A DNA stretch of 64,000 nt. It comes from Desulfotignum sp. (GTDB lineage Bacteria > Desulfobacterota > Desulfobacteria > Desulfobacterales > Desulfobacteraceae). A model generated the notes under the pieces. That model saw only the letters and a list, made by a program, of their open reading frames with translations. It was not told where the DNA came from and ran no database searches. The position numbers and the translations under genes are program-made. The stretch is taken from NCBI GenBank assembly GCA_021737695.1, contig JAIPDL010000003.1:1-64000 (forward strand), given 5' to 3'. How positions within the stretch are numbered: position 1 is the first letter of the stretch; the number at the start of each line of letters is the position of its first letter. This document shows positions 60,303-64,000 of the stretch, one piece after another.

Positions 60303-62792
60303 CTATGGGGTAACAGGGTTGTTTTTAGGGATGTCCAGGTAAAAGGTGGCGCCTTTTCCCGGGGTGCTGTCAGCCCGCACCCTGCCGCCGATCCGCTCGA
60401 CGGCTTTGCGCACAATGGCCAGTCCGACACCGGTGCCGGGATATTCTTCAACCCGGTGAAGCCGCTGGAAGATTTCAAAAATCCGGTCCAGGTATTTGGG
60501 ATCGAATCCGATCCCGGTGTCTTTGACCCAGACGGTCCAGTAATCATCGTCTTGACGGCCCCCGATGGTCACTGTCCCTGGGGTGTCTTTTTTTGTATAT
60601 TTAATGGCATTGTCCAGATAGTTGGCCAGCACCTGCCGCAGGGTTTCCGGGTCGGACTCTATGGTTTGAAACGGGAGATCCACCGTCACCTTGATACGGC
60701 ATTGTTCCATATCATGGGTTCTTTGATTCACCAGATTTTCAATCAATGAATTGAGATCAATGGCGGTCAGATGAAGGTCTTTACGTTCCATTCTTGAATA
60801 GGCCAGAAGATCTTCGATGAGCTTGTTCATCTGGGTGGCGCCCTGACGGACATTGTTTAAAAAAAACAAGCCTTCTTCATCCAGTTTGTCTGCATATTCT
60901 TCCGCCAGAAGACGGCTGTATCCGTCAATGCCCCTGAGCGGTGCTTTTAAATCATGGGAAACCGAATAAGTGAATGTCTCCAGTTCTTTGTTTTTTGCCT
61001 TTATTTCTGCAGCCCGCCGGTCGACAAGTTCTTCAAGATGTTCCCGGTATTCCGCAATTTCCTTATCAGCGGCTTTTCGTTGACGGATATCCCTGATAAC
61101 AGCGAGCAATCGATCCTTGCCGCCGATCAAGGCGTTTTTTAAGCTGACTTCCACCCAGAATGCGTTCCCTTTTTTATCCCGGGCCATCCATTCGAAAACC
61201 TGAGGCCCCTCTTCAACTGTCTTTTTTATCCATTCTGCCGCTTCCACCATTGTAAACGGGGGCTCTCCCTGGCTCATGGATTCGACTGTCATGCCATAAA
61301 GCTCCGATGGCTCATATCCATACAAATCGCTGGCCTTTGAATTCGCATCCACAATTTCACCCGAGGTTTTATCGTGAATCATCACAACGTCGTTGGCAGC
61401 ATCAAAAATTTCTCGATAATTTCGTTCCGAGTCAATGAGCTGTTTTTCAGACTGTTTTCGTGCGGTAATGTCCAGGGCTGTAAACGTCACCCCTTGTGAC
61501 CAGTCTGACAGATTCAACGGCGTAGAACTTAGCAGAACGTCAATGACGTTACCCTCTTTTGTCTGCCATCTGGTTTCCACGGTGCCGGTGCCCTTTGTTT
61601 CAATCTGTGCATACTTTTCCTGCCCCACCCGATCAAATTCTTCCTGATCTGGATAGAGCATCCGGGCGCTGCTGCCAATCAGATCTTTATGGGCATACCC
61701 TGTCATTTCAATCATATTATCGTTGACCCAGGTTAAGATCCGGTCAGCCACCATGCCGATGCCAATGGGAGCTGCCCTGAAAATGCTGTTCAGGGTCGCC
61801 TCCCTGTTTCTCAGTTCAGATTCCGTTTTTCTGCGGGCCGTGATATCCCGGTCCATGCCCCTGTAGCCTTTCAGCCTTCCATCTGCTTCAATGACAGGCA
61901 CCCCGCTGGTTTCAAGCACGACCTTGCGGCCGTCTTTGTGAAAATATGTATTTTCAAGTCCCTCGATCGCCCCTTTGTTTTCAACCGCCTGGTCAAACTG
62001 CTGTTTAATCCGTGTGGCTTCGTGGTCATCCATAAAATCAAAGGGCATTTTATTCAGCAGTTCTGACGGGGCATACCCAAGGATATCCGTCACTTTAGGA
62101 CTGACATAGGTGTATGACCCTTTGTCATCAACTTCCCAGATGAGATCGCTGGATGATTCCACCAAAGACCGGTATTTTTCCTCCTGCTTCCTAATCTCCT
62201 TTTCTGCCTGATGGCGGTCCATTAAACTCCTTGCAAGCAGAAACGCCAGTAAAATGGAAACCATCAGGGTCACTAAAAGCAGGCCGATGGTCAGGCGCAG
62301 GCTTTTCATGTAGGTGTGATCAATTCGGTTGTCTGATTCAGTTACAATCGACAATGACAGGGTTTCCAAAAAATGGATGATATTTTCATGAATGGTTTCA
62401 GAGGTTTCTTCGATCAGTTGTCTTGCACGGGTGTTTCTGAAATCATACTGCAGTGCAATAATTTGTTGATAGGTATTGAACGCTTTGTGAACCACATCCG
62501 GCGCAATGCCTTCTTTAACCAGTCTTTGTTCCAGATAGGACTGGTGAAGGTCAAATTCCTCCTTGTAATGGTCCATTTCAACAGGATTCATCGTCCCCAG
62601 TATTCTAAATACAAGTAATCGGTTCTTGAGCAGTTGAAGCTCGAGATTACCAATCTCGATTTGATGGGTATGGGCATCGGCCTGGATTTTTTTGATGGAC
62701 CGGATATTGGAATAGGCGAATATCCCCTGGATTGAAAAAAGAAAGATGATGAAAAAAAATGACCAGATCAATCGATTTTGAATACTTTTCAT
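60303..62792 (-). CDS. membrane PAS histidine kinase
   Basis: 829 residues. TM1 (8-27) and TM2 (about 168-192, TIGLLLVTLMVSILLAFLLA) enclose a helical periplasmic domain of about 140 residues (4-helix bundle type). Three PAS domains follow (about 205-325, 330-450, 455-575), a coiled coil, HisKA with His in YSVSHDLKAPLRGIDG as in phytochrome-like kinases, and HATPase (KDTGIGFDP and GTGVGLAIV). It has no receiver of its own; the next gene supplies it. The ATG overlaps the stop of a periplasmic binding protein gene by four bases, so the binding protein is likely its sensor. Confidence 0.93.
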   Translation of the reverse strand: MKSIQNRLIWSFFFIIFLFSIQGIFAYSNIRSIKKIQADAHTHQIEIGNLELQLLKNRLLVFRILGTMNPVEMDHYKEEFDLHQSYLEQRLVKEGIAPDVVHKAFNTYQQIIALQYDFRNTRARQLIEETSETIHENIIHFLETLSLSIVTESDNRIDHTYMKSLRLTIGLLLVTLMVSILLAFLLARSLMDRHQAEKEIRKQEEKYRSLVESSSDLIWEVDDKGSYTYVSPKVTDILGYAPSELLNKMPFDFMDDHEATRIKQQFDQAVENKGAIEGLENTYFHKDGRKVVLETSGVPVIEADGRLKGYRGMDRDITARRKTESELRNREATLNSIFRAAPIGIGMVADRILTWVNDNMIEMTGYAHKDLIGSSARMLYPDQEEFDRVGQEKYAQIETKGTGTVETRWQTKEGNVIDVLLSSTPLNLSDWSQGVTFTALDITARKQSEKQLIDSERNYREIFDAANDVVMIHDKTSGEIVDANSKASDLYGYEPSELYGMTVESMSQGEPPFTMVEAAEWIKKTVEEGPQVFEWMARDKKGNAFWVEVSLKNALIGGKDRLLAVIRDIRQRKAADKEIAEYREHLEELVDRRAAEIKAKNKELETFTYSVSHDLKAPLRGIDGYSRLLAEEYADKLDEEGLFFLNNVRQGATQMNKLIEDLLAYSRMERKDLHLTAIDLNSLIENLVNQRTHDMEQCRIKVTVDLPFQTIESDPETLRQVLANYLDNAIKYTKKDTPGTVTIGGRQDDDYWTVWVKDTGIGFDPKYLDRIFEIFQRLHRVEEYPGTGVGLAIVRKAVERIGGRVRADSTPGKGATFYLDIPKNNPVTP

Positions 62793-63814
62793 TGGCTTCT
62801 CTCTTCGCCTTGTTCGTCTTCCAGAGCATGCATGATATATCGGTTATTAAAAATATCCGCAGGGGCATACTCGCGTGTCAGCCTGCCGTTATCAGAAAGA
62901 AATGCTTTCAAATCATACAAATAATGCATTAGACCGCCATTGGTTTTGTTTCGTTCCATCAGGTCGGATGAATCGTGTATCCGGACCAGATTCAGCATTC
63001 TTGAAAATTGTGTATCATCCATATCTGATTCTCGGTTAAATGTGTATTGTTTTAATATGGAAAAATATTCGTTTCGATTTGCCGGGTTTTTCATCCAGTT
63101 GACAGCCTTTATCCATCCCTTGAGGATTTTGCTGATATCTTTTTCGGGTATCCGTTCGACTGCTTTTTTATACCCCCACATGCATTCCGGAATGCATCCT
63201 TGATAATCCGCTGACGTTGCAACGATATCACCATGGCCTTGAAGAACCGCCTCATTGGCCCAGGGTTCATAATTCACAATCACCGGGAGCCGATTGGCGA
63301 TAAATTGGGCGCTGAGATCCTGCGCATTGATCTCCACGATCCGGAAATCTGACAGCCTTAACTGCTGCTCATTCAGATACAGCCCCAGAAAATAAAGACA
63401 GGAAGGCTGGTTCAGAAAAACACCGATCGGGCGGGACTGATATTTGTCCAGTTCCAGTCCCCGGCGAATGATGATTTTATCACCGCCGTGGGACCAGTTG
63501 GTTTCTGCAACCGCCATGACGGGTTCGCCCTTCAAGAAGAGGCCGACAACAGACCCTGCCATGTCCATGGCCAGATCGACTCTGTTGGCCTTCATGGCCC
63601 AGAGGATGACGATCGGGTCATTATAGTCGCGTACGGCCACATCAACCCCGATATCTTTCCAGAATCCCTTTGCCGCAGCAACATGCAGCGGTGACCATCC
63701 GATCCAGGCCACCGTGGCGATACGATAGGTCTTTGCCAGGGATGGCGAAACGAGCAGACAGGTGACAATCAACGCCAGGAAAAGTGGTTTGGACTTAGGA
63801 TGTATCATGCTCAT
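62789..63814 (-). CDS. NMT1/THI5-like periplasmic substrate-binding protein used for signalling
   Basis: 341 residues from ATG 63814, which has GAGG upstream. The frame extends to 63883 but without a site. It has a Sec signal (PLFLALIVTCLLVSPSLA). The mature part resembles nitrate/taurine/thiamine-precursor binding proteins: IATVAWIGWSPLHVAAAKGF, ANRVDLAMDMAGSVVGLFLK and NYEPWANEAVLQGHGDIVA. No ABC permease or ATPase is nearby. Instead it is translationally coupled to a membrane kinase, so it probably presents a ligand to the kinase rather than to a transporter. The ligand is unknown. Confidence 0.88.
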   Translation of the reverse strand: MSMIHPKSKPLFLALIVTCLLVSPSLAKTYRIATVAWIGWSPLHVAAAKGFWKDIGVDVAVRDYNDPIVILWAMKANRVDLAMDMAGSVVGLFLKGEPVMAVAETNWSHGGDKIIIRRGLELDKYQSRPIGVFLNQPSCLYFLGLYLNEQQLRLSDFRIVEINAQDLSAQFIANRLPVIVNYEPWANEAVLQGHGDIVATSADYQGCIPECMWGYKKAVERIPEKDISKILKGWIKAVNWMKNPANRNEYFSILKQYTFNRESDMDDTQFSRMLNLVRIHDSSDLMERNKTNGGLMHYLYDLKAFLSDNGRLTREYAPADIFNNRYIMHALEDEQGEERSQ

Positions 63815-63898
63815 AATCGCCTCATAAATACGTCCGATGCTTCCAGTCCACTTGTTTGATTCATTGTCACCGATCCTGCACACTTTTGTTATCCTGTC

Positions 63899-64000
63899 CT
63901 ACCATGAAACTACGCTGTCCTCAACAATGTTGATGTTGCCCCAACTCAAAAGACCCTGAAAATCTTCCGGCATGGGAGAATGATCTGCAGTCAGGAGTGC
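63899..64000 (-). CDS. C-terminal end of an unidentified gene (cut by window edge)
   Basis: The minus frame is open from the window end to a TAG at 63899-63901 and reads 33 residues, including PMPEDFQGLLSWGNINIVED. The composition looks coding. The family cannot be named from so little. It ends 85 bases before the binding protein start, in the same direction, so it may precede the signalling operon. Confidence 0.4.
   Translation of the reverse strand, partial: ALLTADHSPMPEDFQGLLSWGNINIVEDSVVSW

Noticed and set aside
1-64000. CRISPR arrays, tRNA, rRNA or a cobalamin riboswitch
   Set aside because: I looked for regular short repeats, cloverleaf arms and B12-box-like strings and saw none that held up by eye.

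Overview
The gene content suggests a strictly anaerobic sulfate-reducing bacterium of the Desulfobacterales type (Desulfotignum or Desulfobacula-like). The pointers are a strict-anaerobe hybrid cluster protein, flavodiiron protein, a Mo-bisMGD enzyme with an NrfD membrane partner, a glycyl radical enzyme, an MttB-type methyltransferase and many PAS/REC kinases. There is no rRNA, tRNA or other taxonomic marker, so this is inference.

Layout. 1-5 kb: end of a TetR regulator and an RND efflux pair. 5-10 kb: a nitrosative/oxidative stress block (hcp, hemerythrin, cupin, flavodiiron protein, VOC protein), with an FNR-type palindrome before hcp. 10-12 kb: a soluble hybrid kinase. 12-19 kb: two divergent units around two perfect FNR-type sites, namely a MoeA-like protein plus FmdE on the minus strand, and a periplasmic Mo-bisMGD oxidoreductase, its Fe-S subunit, NrfD and a TorD-like chaperone on the plus strand. 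19.2-20.1 kb: a frameshifted orphan ORF and a YefM/YoeB module.

22.5-39.3 kb is the most interesting part, a minus-strand catabolic island. It holds a sigma-54 activator with two C-terminal Fis helices, a proline racemase-family epimerase, a glycyl radical enzyme with its activase, three SDRs, a non-pyrrolysine MttB methyltransferase, a ProVWX betaine importer, a zinc-type alcohol dehydrogenase, a close relative of hydroxyproline-betaine 2-epimerase (HpbD), and a ProC-like reductase. Each of its two transcription units starts at a good -24/-12 promoter. I read it as an anaerobic route for proline betaine or hydroxyproline betaine (betonicine/turicine), in which corrinoid demethylation and glycyl-radical chemistry replace the Rieske demethylases used by aerobes.

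The island is flanked by two long diverged direct repeats (20163-22432 and 41048-43211). Both carry the same ancestral order: tip of an AAA ATPase, ParB/DNA-methylase, FetA, FetB, HipA. Different genes survive in each arm. Most losses are clean deletions between short direct repeats.

43-48 kb: gene remnants (NapH-like, HipA, hemerythrin), a MetE-like zinc methyltransferase, and an ECF sigma/anti-sigma/exported protein unit. 48.5-53.8 kb: a glycan glycosidase, a GT4 glycosyltransferase and a CoA-disulfide/persulfide reductase in one operon. 54-64 kb: one large signalling operon starting with an NMT1-type periplasmic binding protein, followed by a PAS kinase, a single-domain REC protein and two hybrid kinases.
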